Assembly (NCBI GenBank): GCA_017886765.1
Contig: JAGHJI010000018.1
Location: 19,369 to 83,368 of the forward strand
From: Eubacterium sp.
GTDB taxonomy: Bacteria > Bacillota > Clostridia > Oscillospirales > Acutalibacteraceae
Length of the DNA stretch: 64,000 nt
Reading direction: 5' to 3'
The position numbers were made by a program, and so were the translations under genes. Under the pieces are notes generated by a model, which ran no database searches, had not been told where the DNA came from, and saw only the letters and a program-made list of their open reading frames with translations. Positions 31,933 through 42,507 of the stretch are shown piece after piece. Each line of letters begins with the position of its first letter. The stretch's first letter is position 1.

Positions 31933-31986
31933 AGTTACACCTCTTTTGTTTCATAATATCACATATAGGTATAAAAAGTCAATACG

Positions 31987-32004
31987 TTGTCTGATGTCTT
32001 ATGT
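31987..32004 (-). promoter_or_regulatory. putative operator upstream of the GntR gene
   Basis: TTGTCTGATGTCTTATGT, shared with ilvC upstream region. Confidence 0.5.
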
Positions 32005-32129
32005 TTAAAACCCTGTGTTTTTAAACACTTCCGCATGCAAATATCCAATTATGAACAAACCGCTTGTAAATTTTTATATAATGTTTTATTATATTATTAT
32101 AGCTTTACAAGCTATACGGAGGTGAAAGA

Positions 32130-33365
32130 ATGGATAAACTGACGAAAATAAAATATTATATAGACTCGCTTTGTATTTACGATTTAAAAAACGACTGCAT
32201 CATCCGCGCGCTTTATAAATTAATAGACAGCGTGGGCAGAGAAGATGTTTTGACACGACAAAGCGAATTTTTTAAAACCGTATCAAAAAACAAATCCCTT
32301 AAGGAATATATATCCAAGTGTATTTTGACGGATGACAACCCCTTTACCAGAGCGGCCTGCGCCGGCAAAACGGAGGAGCTTGAGGAATCCATAATCGACG
32401 CCGTAAAGCTTGACCTTATGAAGCTGGAGGAGATAGCCTCGGTAACAGCCAACGACATATCGGAAATTGTTACGGATAAAGATATAAAGGAAATTATAAA
32501 AACGATTCCCTCCTGGGAAACAGGAAAGGCAGTCCCTCCGCTTTCGGTAAACTGGAGCAGTCAGATTGACGAGCTTATCGCGTATCACAAAACAAACGGC
32601 TACGGCAAATACGCAAAGCATATTGCCTTTACCTGGAGAAATCGGGAAATCTGCCCTGTTACATCCATCGACCTTATCACCCTGTCTGATCTAAAAAATT
32701 ATGAAGAGCAGAGAAAAAAGGTCATTGACAATACGGAAAGTTTCTTAGCCGGACAGCCGGCAAACAACGTGCTGCTTTACGGTGACAGGGGTACCGGAAA
32801 AAGCTCAACGGTACACGCGCTGCTCAACGAATATCACAGCCAGGGGCTCAGAATGATCGAGATACCAAAAAGCGCCGTTGCCGATCTTGGATTGATCAGA
32901 GAGCAGATTGCGAAATCCCCTATGAAATTCATTATATATATTGACGATTTAAGCTTTGATTCAAACGATACCTCGTTCAGCGAGCTTAAGGCGGCGCTGG
33001 AGGGCTCCCTCTCCGGCAGACAGTCAAATATACTGATATACGCCACGTCAAACAGACGTCATCTGATAAAAGAAAATTTCTCCGACAGAGAAAATGACGT
33101 GAACCGGGGAGACACGATGCAAGAACAACTGAGCCTATCTGACAGATTCGGACTGACTATCACATTTATGAATCCGGATAAAAAAGAATATCTGGACATC
33201 GTGGAAAAAATCGCCGACGACAGAGGGCTCCATACTATTGACAAAGAGCATCTTCTGTTTATGGCAGAGCGCTGGGCAATGCGCAAAGGCGGCAGATCCC
33301 CCCGGTGCGCAAAGCAGTTTGTGGACTATGTTCAAAGCTGTGAAAACCGCGGAAAAGAATGGTAA
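32130..33365 (+). CDS. DUF815 family AAA-type ATPase
   Basis: LLYGDRGTGKSSTVHALLNEY (Walker A); FIIYIDDLSFD (Walker B). Confidence 0.88.
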   Translation: MDKLTKIKYYIDSLCIYDLKNDCIIRALYKLIDSVGREDVLTRQSEFFKTVSKNKSLKEYISKCILTDDNPFTRAACAGKTEELEESIIDAVKLDLMKLEEIASVTANDISEIVTDKDIKEIIKTIPSWETGKAVPPLSVNWSSQIDELIAYHKTNGYGKYAKHIAFTWRNREICPVTSIDLITLSDLKNYEEQRKKVIDNTESFLAGQPANNVLLYGDRGTGKSSTVHALLNEYHSQGLRMIEIPKSAVADLGLIREQIAKSPMKFIIYIDDLSFDSNDTSFSELKAALEGSLSGRQSNILIYATSNRRHLIKENFSDRENDVNRGDTMQEQLSLSDRFGLTITFMNPDKKEYLDIVEKIADDRGLHTIDKEHLLFMAERWAMRKGGRSPRCAKQFVDYVQSCENRGKEW

Positions 33366-33488
33366 AAATATAGTAATTTTAAATTTAAAAATTGTTAAAA
33401 ATCTTTATAGATTGTTTACCAAAAAAACAAAAAAACACCGATTTAAGCTGGTAGAATTAGCTTAACGAAAGCAAAGGAGAAAAATGAA

Positions 33489-34184
33489 ATGAGTACAAAA
33501 ATTCTTGTAGTGGATGACGATCATAATATCTGCGAACTGCTGAAATTATATCTTGAAAACGACGGATATACGGTTTTCGTCGCAAACGACGGACAGGAAG
33601 CGGTCAATATGTTCCAGGCGAAATCACCGGACCTTGTACTGCTTGATATTATGCTTCCCAAGATGGACGGCTGGCAGGTCTGCCGTGAGATCAGAAAAAC
33701 ATCCAGCGCGCCGATTATCATGCTTACCGCAAAGGGTGAGACCTTTGACAAGGTACTGGGGCTTGAGCTGGGCGCCGATGACTATGTCACCAAGCCTTTT
33801 GACGCTAAGGAAGTTATGGCGAGGGTAAAGGCAGTCTTAAGAAGGACAAACGGCAATTCCCAGACTGACGATAACAGCAAAAAGGTCGTTGTATATGACA
33901 ATCTTGAAATAAACATTGTTAATTATGAGCTTAAAGTTAAGGGCGTACCTGTGGATACCCCGCCGAAAGAGCTTGAGCTTATTTATCACTTTGCTTCAAA
34001 TCCAAACAGGGTTTACACCCGCGACCAACTCCTTGACGAGGTATGGGGCTTTGATTACTACGGCGATTCCCGTACGGTTGACGTTCACGTTAAACGTCTG
34101 CGTGAAAAGCTCGAGGGTGTATCTGACAAATGGTCCCTTAAAACCGTTTGGGGCGTGGGTTATAAATTTGAAACAAAGGAATAA
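33489..34184 (+). CDS. response regulator, OmpR/PhoB family (WalR-like)
   Basis: KILVVDDDHNICELLKLYLENDGY...LLDIMLPKMDGW; winged-helix C-terminus. Confidence 0.93.
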   Translation: MSTKILVVDDDHNICELLKLYLENDGYTVFVANDGQEAVNMFQAKSPDLVLLDIMLPKMDGWQVCREIRKTSSAPIIMLTAKGETFDKVLGLELGADDYVTKPFDAKEVMARVKAVLRRTNGNSQTDDNSKKVVVYDNLEINIVNYELKVKGVPVDTPPKELELIYHFASNPNRVYTRDQLLDEVWGFDYYGDSRTVDVHVKRLREKLEGVSDKWSLKTVWGVGYKFETKE

Positions 34185-34189
34185 TATAA

Positions 34190-35704
34190 ATGTCTGTAAA
34201 GGAATCTCTTAAAGGGAAATACCTGAAAAACAATATTTTCGCCAAGTTTTTTATACTTTTCGCGGCAATATTTCTGGTAGTCCTGTCTATTCTCGGTACC
34301 ACGCTGACAATTCTGGTCAATGTGTATACACAAAACGAGAATACCCGGTTACTAAAAGAGAATACGCAGACGGTTGCTCAGAGTGTAGAGTTAACGCTTA
34401 CCGCGCAGGATATGAACGATATTTACTCTGTGGAAAAAGAAATGATATGCAGTTCCCTGTATATCATTTCAAATTATATTGACTCAGATTTGTTTATCTG
34501 CGATGTTGAGGGAAATATAATTCTGTGTAAGGAAAAGGCCAACGCGGTTTCGATTTACGGCGAACTCCCGGAATGCTCATACCACAATCAGTTCAAAGTC
34601 GGAGACGTGCTTTTAAAAAGCGTGTATGAAGGCGGTTATGTGGGAAGGGGAAGTGTCAGCGGTAAGCTTTCATATATAGTAGGCTATCCTATTTACAGCA
34701 ACAATCAGATTATCGGTTCTGTTTTCGCTACCTCTCAGACAAATGTTGACACCCTTACGGTAGCCGTTTTCAGAATGTTCCTGGTCAGCGCCTTGGCATG
34801 TCTGGCAATCGCGTTCATCTGTATCTGGCACCTGACAAAGCATTTTGTCAAGCCGCTTCGCCAGATGAGCAATGCTGCAAAGCAGTTTGCTGTGGGTGAT
34901 TTCTCCTACAGGGTAAAAGTCACCGGCGATGACGAGCTGGCTGAGCTTGGCAGAGCTTTTAATGAAATGGCAAGCGCCCTGGACACACTGGAATCCTCAA
35001 GACGCAGCTTTGTATCAAACGTTTCTCATGAGCTTAGAACACCCATGACCTCCATAGGAGGATTTATTGACGGTATTCTTGACGGTACGATACCCAGGGA
35101 AAAGGCAGATTATTACCTAAAAATCGTCAGCGGCGAAATTCGCCGGCTTTCACGTCTGGTTGTTGCTATGCTTAATATGAGCAAGATCGAGTCGGGCAGC
35201 TTTGAAATGAAGCCGAGCAATTATGATATTTCGGATCAGATTATTCATATTCTTCTCACCTTTGAACAGAGAATTGACGAAAAAAACATTGAGATACAGG
35301 GACTTGAAAATCTGACGCCGACATATATCGTGGCAGATACCGATATGATCTATCAGGTCATTTACAACATATTTGACAACGCTGTAAAATTTGCCAACGA
35401 GGGCGGATATATCCGGGTTGAAATGAAGGACCTGAATGACTCCATAGAAGTTCACATAAAGAACAGCGGTATCGGTATAAACGCTGACGAGCTTTCCAAG
35501 GTGTTTGAAAGATTTTACAAAGTTGACAAGTCAAGGAGCCTTGACGCCAAGGGCGCGGGCCTGGGACTTTATATAGTAAAAATGATGGTTGAAATGCACG
35601 GAGGAAGTATCTGGGCAAAAAGCGATGATGAAAAATCAGCGGAATTTATCTTTAGACTTCCGAAGACATATCATCCCATCTACAAAAAGGAGACGAAGAA
35701 ATAA
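34190..35704 (+). CDS. HAMP-domain sensor histidine kinase (WalK-like)
   Basis: Two TMs, HAMP, FVSNVSHELRTPMTSIGGFIDGIL, GAGLGLYIVKMMVEMHGG. Confidence 0.93.
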   Translation: MSVKESLKGKYLKNNIFAKFFILFAAIFLVVLSILGTTLTILVNVYTQNENTRLLKENTQTVAQSVELTLTAQDMNDIYSVEKEMICSSLYIISNYIDSDLFICDVEGNIILCKEKANAVSIYGELPECSYHNQFKVGDVLLKSVYEGGYVGRGSVSGKLSYIVGYPIYSNNQIIGSVFATSQTNVDTLTVAVFRMFLVSALACLAIAFICIWHLTKHFVKPLRQMSNAAKQFAVGDFSYRVKVTGDDELAELGRAFNEMASALDTLESSRRSFVSNVSHELRTPMTSIGGFIDGILDGTIPREKADYYLKIVSGEIRRLSRLVVAMLNMSKIESGSFEMKPSNYDISDQIIHILLTFEQRIDEKNIEIQGLENLTPTYIVADTDMIYQVIYNIFDNAVKFANEGGYIRVEMKDLNDSIEVHIKNSGIGINADELSKVFERFYKVDKSRSLDAKGAGLGLYIVKMMVEMHGGSIWAKSDDEKSAEFIFRLPKTYHPIYKKETKK

Positions 35705-37179
35705 TGGATGACTTCAACAACATGAACCATAATACCGGTAACGGCAGCGGCTCGCAGCCGGGAGGTTCAAGGCCGGATTATTATCAGCCAAACGACAGCA
35801 AAACGTATTATACTTCCCCGACCCAGGAGGAAAACACCACATATCATTATGCCTACAGTCAGAGCAATCAGCAGGCAGAGCAAAATCAATCCTATCAGCC
35901 AAATGACAGCGGATATCATTATTCCCAGGCAACGGGAGGCAGCGAGCCTGTTAAACCGCCGAAGAAAAGTAATGCCGCAAAAATAATTATTATTGTGCTG
36001 GTAATCTGTCTTGTAGCTGCGGCAGTGGGCATAGGCGTCGCGATTGCTTCCTCAACCACAGCAAATAATGACAGCGCGCAGAGCACCACACAGTCACAGT
36101 CCGCTGACGACGCGGCAAAAACACAGCAAAGCGGCGAAGTCGCCCTTACGGACAGCGACAATAATTACACGGTTGCCGGCGTGGCAAATAAGGTTCTGGA
36201 CTCTTGTGTAGGAATAACCGTTTACTCCCAGCAGTCAGACGCTTATAACTACTTCTACGGATATGGTCAGGACAATAACTCCAGCAGTGAACCCACGCAG
36301 TCCGGCGAGGGCTCCGGCGTGCTGATGGCGGAGCAGGACGGAAAAACATATATTCTTACCTGCGCTCATGTTATCAGCGACGGTGACAGCTTTACTGTAA
36401 CGCTTAACGACGGCACCGAGGAAGAGGCACAGATGGTAGGCTATGACGCCCAGACCGATATCGGCGTGCTTTCCATTAACAAAACAGGACTTCAGATTGC
36501 TGAATTTGCGGACAGCGACAATCTCGTAGTCGGCGAGCAGGTCGTTGCAATTGGATGCCCGGGCGGTCTGGAGTTTATGAACTCTCTGACGAGCGGTCAT
36601 ATTTCAGCGCTGGCAAGGCCCATCTCTTCCTCTATCGGATATGATACCGACTGTATCCAGATAGACGCGGCTATCAACCCCGGAAACAGCGGCGGCGCGC
36701 TTTTCAACATGCAGGGACAGGTAATCGGAATCAACTCTTCAAAAATTGCCGCCACGGAGTACGAGGGCATGGGATTTGCCGTTCCTTCATCTACCGCAAT
36801 CGCTACAGCCAACAGTCTGATCAAAGTTGGATACGTTGAAGGCAGAGCCAAACTCGGTATAACCTACAACCAGCTCACCAACTTTAACAATGCGGAAGCC
36901 GTGATCCAGGCTCTTGCGCAGCAGGGCTTTGAGGACGCGGAAGGCGTAATGGTAATAGACAGTGTGGATGAAGAGTCAGACCTTGCGGACAAGGATATCA
37001 GACAGTATGACATGATCGTTGCCGTAAACGGAGAAACCATGACATCAACCGACGTAATGACATCCGTACTCTCTGATTCCAAACCCGGCGACACAATAAA
37101 GCTGACCATCGCCCGTATTGAAAACAATAATATCCGGACCTTTGAGGTGGATTGTGTATTAATTGAATCAAAGGGTTAA
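35704..37179 (+). CDS. HtrA-like trypsin-fold serine protease with PDZ domain
   Basis: TM segment; GSGVLM...TCAHVI; AINPGNSGGALFNMQGQVIGIN. Confidence 0.93.
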   Translation: MDDFNNMNHNTGNGSGSQPGGSRPDYYQPNDSKTYYTSPTQEENTTYHYAYSQSNQQAEQNQSYQPNDSGYHYSQATGGSEPVKPPKKSNAAKIIIIVLVICLVAAAVGIGVAIASSTTANNDSAQSTTQSQSADDAAKTQQSGEVALTDSDNNYTVAGVANKVLDSCVGITVYSQQSDAYNYFYGYGQDNNSSSEPTQSGEGSGVLMAEQDGKTYILTCAHVISDGDSFTVTLNDGTEEEAQMVGYDAQTDIGVLSINKTGLQIAEFADSDNLVVGEQVVAIGCPGGLEFMNSLTSGHISALARPISSSIGYDTDCIQIDAAINPGNSGGALFNMQGQVIGINSSKIAATEYEGMGFAVPSSTAIATANSLIKVGYVEGRAKLGITYNQLTNFNNAEAVIQALAQQGFEDAEGVMVIDSVDEESDLADKDIRQYDMIVAVNGETMTSTDVMTSVLSDSKPGDTIKLTIARIENNNIRTFEVDCVLIESKG

Positions 37180-37186
37180 AATATAA

Positions 37187-37226
37187 CAACAAAAAGCGCT
37201 CGGTTTCAGCCGAGCGCTTTTTGTTG
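37187..37226. terminator. bidirectional terminator
   Basis: CAACAAAAAGCGCTCGG tttcag CCGAGCGCTTTTTGTTG, 17 bp perfect. Confidence 0.92.
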
Positions 37227-37243
37227 TATTCGTTTTTATTAAA

Positions 37244-38446
37244 TTAATCATTTGGAATGAATTTTCTGTGTACGGCCGATACGGCTCTGTCCGCGTCCTC
37301 AGCGTCAATGATGACAGAAATCTTGATTTCAGAGGTTGAGATCATCTGTATATTGATGTTTGTCTCATAGAGCGCTTCAAACATTTTTGACGCAGTGCCG
37401 GGGTGAGACTCCATTCCGGCGCCGACGATGGAAACCTTTGCAACATTTGTATTGCACACGATTTTGCAGTTATCGAGCAGATCCTCCAGAAGCTCAACGG
37501 CAACCGGACCGTTTTCCTTGCTTACGCTGAACACGATATCCTTGGTGCCGTCTCTGCCAAAGGACTGAAGAATGATATCAACATTGATATTCTTGGCAGA
37601 AAGCTTTGAAAAGATTTTAAACGCGATACCCGGGGTATCCTGTAAATTTAAGATTGAAACAAGCGCTACGTCATTGTCCTTGGTTACGCCGCGAATTAAC
37701 ATTTTTTCCATTTTTGTTGCCTCCTTAACAATTGTTCCTGGTACTGGATTAAGTGATGAGAGCACCTCAAGCTCCACTCCGTATTTTTTTGCCATCTCAA
37801 CCGAGCGGTTATTAAGCACCTGCGCGCCCAGCGTAGCCAGCTCAAGCATCTCGTCATATGTGATCTCCTTAAGCTTTTTCGCACCTTCTACTTTTCTCGG
37901 GTCCGCTGTATATACGCCTTCAACATCTGTGAATATCTGGCATCTGTCCGCTTTCAGTGCAGCCGCAATCGCCACTGCCGACGTGTCAGAACCGCCTCTG
38001 CCCAGGGTAGTCAGATCATCATACCTGTTAATACCCTGAAAGCCTGCCACAACCACGATGTTGTGCTTGGCAAGCTCCGCCTGAAGTCTGTTGGGCCTGA
38101 TATTCTTAATTCTTGCCTGGGTATAAATGGAATTTGTGTTAAATCCCGCCTGCCAGCCCAAAAGGCTGATGACCGGATATCCCAGCTTTTCAATTGCCAT
38201 TGCAAGAAGTGAAATGGAGATCTGCTCACCGGCGGTGAGAAGCTGGTCCATTTCTCTCTTATGCGCGTTTGGATTAATCTCGTTTGCCTTGGCAATCAGA
38301 TCATCCGTTGTGTCGCCCTGCGCAGAAACAACAACAATAACGTCGTTACCCTGCTTGTAGGTATCCGTAACGATACGGGCAACATTCATAACTCTTTCAG
38401 CGTCCGCCACTGACGAGCCGCCGAATTTCTGAACAATAAGTCCCAT
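37244..38446 (-). CDS. aspartate kinase
   Basis: MGLIVQKFGGSSVADAERVMNVARIV; C-terminal ACT domains. Confidence 0.95.
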   Translation of the reverse strand: MGLIVQKFGGSSVADAERVMNVARIVTDTYKQGNDVIVVVSAQGDTTDDLIAKANEINPNAHKREMDQLLTAGEQISISLLAMAIEKLGYPVISLLGWQAGFNTNSIYTQARIKNIRPNRLQAELAKHNIVVVAGFQGINRYDDLTTLGRGGSDTSAVAIAAALKADRCQIFTDVEGVYTADPRKVEGAKKLKEITYDEMLELATLGAQVLNNRSVEMAKKYGVELEVLSSLNPVPGTIVKEATKMEKMLIRGVTKDNDVALVSILNLQDTPGIAFKIFSKLSAKNINVDIILQSFGRDGTKDIVFSVSKENGPVAVELLEDLLDNCKIVCNTNVAKVSIVGAGMESHPGTASKMFEALYETNINIQMISTSEIKISVIIDAEDADRAVSAVHRKFIPND

Positions 38447-38470
38447 AGTTATGTGTCCTCCTTATTATGA

Positions 38471-39688
38471 TTAATAGTTTGTAACCTTAATTATGTTCAT
38501 GACTTCCATGCCGTTTAACTTTTCTTTCAGTTCATTTTCCGTCATATCGTCTGTTATAAACGCAACCTCATCGGATGGCTGACCGGTACGGGACAGGTAT
38601 TTCACCTCTGAGAACGCGCCGTTTACCTGCGCGTAATCCGCTTTTGCCCTGACATAGAACGGCATTTTTATTGTGCTCTTATAATCGACAACATAATCCT
38701 CGTCGCCTGCGCCCCAGCCAAAGATCTTCTTTCGCTCCGTATGCTTTGCACAGTCAATAATATCAGCAACAACGGCTGAAGCAGTGGGCAGCTTGCCGGC
38801 TCCCGGACCGTAGAAGCACACGTCTCCCACTGCGTCACCGCGAACAAGCACCGCATTGAAAACATCTTTGACCGACGCAAGCTGAGAACCGTTATAGACC
38901 ACAGCCGGACTGACAAAGGCTGCAATGGCATCATCGCTGATATATTTTATCTGACCCAGAAGCTTAATAACGCCGTTGGCAGAATGGATATAGGAAACGT
39001 CCTCGAGGGTAATATTCGATATTCCCTCCGTTTCGACCTGAGAGGGATACACATGCTTTCCGAAAGCAAGGGAAGCCAGAATACATACTTTTCTGCAGGC
39101 GTCATGACCTTCAACATCCGCCGTGGGATCCTTTTCCGCATAGCCTTTATCTTGGGCAAGCTTCAGCGCGTCGGCAAAGGACATACCCTCTTCGATCATC
39201 ATGGTAAGGATAAAGTTCGTAGTGCCGTTAAGTATACCGGCAATGCCCTCAATATGATTTGCGGCAAGGCACTGGGTAAGGGGTCTGATAATCGGGATAC
39301 CGCCGCCCACGGACGCCTCAAACAAATAGTTTGATCCGCTTTCCTCGGCAGCCTGCAGGAGTTCCAGTCCCTTCTGGGCAACAAGCTCCTTATTGGAGGT
39401 AACCACACTTTTACCTGCCTTTAAAAGTTTCATCGTGAAATCAAAAGCGGGATTTACGCCGCCCATCGTCTCCGCAACGATTTTAATTTCAGGATCATTT
39501 AAAATATCGTTAAAATCCTTGGTAAACAGAGCCTCATGCGCGTCTCCAGGAAATTCACGCAAATCCAGTATGCGTGAAACCTCCAGCGTTTCTCCGCCCG
39601 TTTTTTTGGGAATAATATCACTGTGCGTTTCAATGACTTCAACCACTCCGGAACCTACCGTTCCGTATCCCATAACTGCAACTTTCAT
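38471..39688 (-). CDS. hom: homoserine dehydrogenase
   Basis: MKVAVMGYGTVGSGVVEVI; GILNGTTNFIL. Confidence 0.94.
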   Translation of the reverse strand: MKVAVMGYGTVGSGVVEVIETHSDIIPKKTGGETLEVSRILDLREFPGDAHEALFTKDFNDILNDPEIKIVAETMGGVNPAFDFTMKLLKAGKSVVTSNKELVAQKGLELLQAAEESGSNYLFEASVGGGIPIIRPLTQCLAANHIEGIAGILNGTTNFILTMMIEEGMSFADALKLAQDKGYAEKDPTADVEGHDACRKVCILASLAFGKHVYPSQVETEGISNITLEDVSYIHSANGVIKLLGQIKYISDDAIAAFVSPAVVYNGSQLASVKDVFNAVLVRGDAVGDVCFYGPGAGKLPTASAVVADIIDCAKHTERKKIFGWGAGDEDYVVDYKSTIKMPFYVRAKADYAQVNGAFSEVKYLSRTGQPSDEVAFITDDMTENELKEKLNGMEVMNIIKVTNY

Positions 39689-39691
39689 TTA

Positions 39692-40147
39692 TTAACCTCC
39701 TGATAACACATTTTTATCGCTTAAATTCACGGAATTTACACCGTTGATTTTTTTTATTTTTTCAATCATCTGCTGAGAGGTGACGGTCATCTCAGTAACT
39801 CTGACCGTTACCGACACATCGGCAACGGAATTTACCGGAACGCTCTGGCTGACAGAAAGCACATTCGCCCCCGCCCTGTAAAGCTCGTTCATCAGCGCGG
39901 AAAGCACACCGGCGTTGTCCTTAAGCTTAGCATTTATTGTAACGGTCTCCTCACTGGCGAGGGGATTGTATTCAAAAATCGCGTCCTTGTATTTATAGTA
40001 TGTGCTTCTTGAAATTCCTGCCATTCTGGCAGCCTGGGTAGCATTTGCCGCTTCTCCCGACGCAAGATAATTTTTGGCTTTGATAACCTTTTCAAAAACA
40101 GGGGGAAGGATGCTTGAATTGACAAGAAAATAATTTACATTACTCAT
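39692..40147 (-). CDS. ACT domain-containing protein (UPF0735/PheB-like)
   Basis: HTH-like N-terminus plus ACT domain DNAGVLSALMNELYRAGANVLSVSQSVP. Confidence 0.88.
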   Translation of the reverse strand: MSNVNYFLVNSSILPPVFEKVIKAKNYLASGEAANATQAARMAGISRSTYYKYKDAIFEYNPLASEETVTINAKLKDNAGVLSALMNELYRAGANVLSVSQSVPVNSVADVSVTVRVTEMTVTSQQMIEKIKKINGVNSVNLSDKNVLSGG

Positions 40148-40347
40148 TATAATTGTCCTCCGTGTGCGGACAGTTGTTCTGCTGTGAAAAACACTTTCTA
40201 TATATTAGCAAAAAACGTCAAAAGTATCAAGCCCTAATTTAAAAAAAGTTCACATATTTATTCTATTTTTCCCTTGATAAATACCCATAGTTGAATTATT
40301 ATAATATTAACCATATATAAGCGTATATATAAAAAGGAAGTTGAATT

Positions 40348-41496
40348 ATGCCGGATAAGGTGAAAAAAAGAAGAGACGCGATAATTAACGTTGCTTTCGC
40401 CGCGATGATACTGGGACTGATCTATGTTTTCTTTAAGTATTGTTTCGGCGTTACCGCTCCGTTTCTTCTGTCGTTCTTCTTTGCGGTTCTGCTTCAGAAG
40501 CCGCTGAGACATCTCGACAAAAAAACAAAAAACAAGTTTCACACGCTTTGGTCGCTGCTGCTTGTACTGCTGTGTATCATCATCATCCTTGGTCCCGTCA
40601 TTACAATCATTGCGTTGATCGGGCGCGAGATCGGCAGCTTTATATCCTATCTCACGGACCAGCTCAGCGATCTGCCCGCATTTCTGGCAACTCTGGAAAA
40701 AGAAATTCTTAATCTGCTGCAATTTTTGCCGGACAGTGTTTACACCACCGTTTCTGACACGATCTCGGATTTTTTCAGCAGAATGATTAACAATTTTGAT
40801 TTAAGCGAGCTTGGAATTGATATGAACTCAATCACAAGCGGCCTGACGACAGGCGTAAGCGGAATTTTCGGCGTGGTAAGGAACATACCCTCCATACTGA
40901 TTGGAATCGTTATTGGTATTATCGCGTGGATATTCTTTACCAAGGATTACGATTATATTGTTCATTTCATTAAGCTGCAGCTGCCTGAAGGAAAGAAAAA
41001 CATACTGAGCGAAATGAAGCAGATCTTTTCCAGCACGGTGCTGAAAATGGTGAGAGCTTACGCACTGATCATGTTCATCACCTTCTGCGAGCTTTTCCTT
41101 GGTCTGTCCATACTCAACTGGACGGGCATTATGCACAATAATTATATATTTATGATCGCCATAGCCATAGCTGTTTTTGACATTCTTCCGGTGGCTGGCT
41201 CCGGCGGAATCCTGATTCCCTGGTCCATTATAAGTCTTGTCCTCGGTGATTACTCAAAAGCGATAGGACTGATTGTCATCTATGTAGTCATATCGGTTAT
41301 CCGTCAGTATATTGAGCCTAAGATTGTCGGCTCATCCCTGGGTGTTCATCCCATTGTCACGCTTGCCGGACTTTATTTCGGCCTAAAGTTGTTCGGCTTT
41401 TTGGGTATGTTTATCGTACCGATTACCGTTATGACATTAAAAGCGTTTAACGATGCCGGCAGAATCCACCTTTACAATTCTCCGGACAGGAATTAA
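40348..41496 (+). CDS. AI-2E family transporter (YtvI-like)
   Basis: Polytopic; GSSLGVHPIVTLAGLYFGLKLFGFLGMFIVPI. Confidence 0.88.
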   Translation: MPDKVKKRRDAIINVAFAAMILGLIYVFFKYCFGVTAPFLLSFFFAVLLQKPLRHLDKKTKNKFHTLWSLLLVLLCIIIILGPVITIIALIGREIGSFISYLTDQLSDLPAFLATLEKEILNLLQFLPDSVYTTVSDTISDFFSRMINNFDLSELGIDMNSITSGLTTGVSGIFGVVRNIPSILIGIVIGIIAWIFFTKDYDYIVHFIKLQLPEGKKNILSEMKQIFSSTVLKMVRAYALIMFITFCELFLGLSILNWTGIMHNNYIFMIAIAIAVFDILPVAGSGGILIPWSIISLVLGDYSKAIGLIVIYVVISVIRQYIEPKIVGSSLGVHPIVTLAGLYFGLKLFGFLGMFIVPITVMTLKAFNDAGRIHLYNSPDRN

Positions 41497-41527
41497 CCTA
41501 TAGCATAATATCGTTTTGAGCAACAAA

Positions 41528-41558
41528 AAATCGGGCGGTTTTACTGCCCGATTCTTTA
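41528..41558. terminator. bidirectional terminator
   Basis: AATCGGGCggttttactGCCCGATT with flanking A/T tracts. Confidence 0.8.
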
Positions 41559-41562
41559 TATT

Positions 41563-42462
41563 TTAAAGCCCCGTGTTTTCAGCAATATACTTTCTTGCCT
41601 TGACGGCATACGCAAACGGATTCGCTTTGGCAGGGTCCTGCTCAGCCTCAACAACTACCCAGCCCTCATAATCATTTTCAGCAAGGATATCAAATATAGG
41701 CTTGAAATCAACGTCGCCGTCCCCGGGTACGGTGAACACACCCGCCCTTACCGCGTCAAGGAAAGACATATGCTGCGGTACAACCTGATTGTTATAAACA
41801 TCCAGCCTTACATCTTTAAGGTGAACGTGCTTAACTCTGTTTATGTACTTTTTAAGCACGGGAACAGGGTCAATACCTGCAAAGGTAAGATGACCGGAGT
41901 CGAAAAGGAGGTACACAAGCTCCGGATCGGTAAGCTCCATGAGCTTGTCGATTTCCTCAACGGTCTGCACGCCGGTGCCCATATGGTGATGCACCGTAAA
42001 GTACATACCCTTTGACCTGGCATAAGCGCCCATCTCATTAAACCCTTTTGCAACCGTTTCCCATTCCTCGTCGGTATAATAGGGCTTTTCATCCAGGATA
42101 GATTTGTCAAGACAGCCCTGGATGGAATTGCCCTGCTCAGAAGCGCCGATAACCTTGGCGCCTAACTTATGCAGCTTGTCGCAATGCGCCTTGAACGCCT
42201 CAATGGTTTCTTCATAAGGCTTTGAGGTCAGGTAGGAAGAGAACCAGGCATTGCAGATCTGAAGCCCTCTGATGTCAAGATACTGCTTTAAAACATCGGG
42301 GTCAGCGGGATATTTATTGCCGATTTCCGAGCCCTTAAAACCGGCGAGCGCCATTTCGCTTATGCACTGCTCAAAGGTATTTTCAGCGCCCAGATCCGGC
42401 ATATCGTCATTTGTCCAGCCGATTGGAGCAATAGCAAGTTTTACTTTGTTTGAATCCAGCAT
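41563..42462 (-). CDS. iolE: myo-inosose-2 dehydratase
   Basis: [45 protein letters not shown]. Confidence 0.93.
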   Translation of the reverse strand: MLDSNKVKLAIAPIGWTNDDMPDLGAENTFEQCISEMALAGFKGSEIGNKYPADPDVLKQYLDIRGLQICNAWFSSYLTSKPYEETIEAFKAHCDKLHKLGAKVIGASEQGNSIQGCLDKSILDEKPYYTDEEWETVAKGFNEMGAYARSKGMYFTVHHHMGTGVQTVEEIDKLMELTDPELVYLLFDSGHLTFAGIDPVPVLKKYINRVKHVHLKDVRLDVYNNQVVPQHMSFLDAVRAGVFTVPGDGDVDFKPIFDILAENDYEGWVVVEAEQDPAKANPFAYAVKARKYIAENTGL

Positions 42463-42507
42463 TTTTTATTCCTTTCAAAAATATATTTAACAAATAAAGA
42501 TATAAAT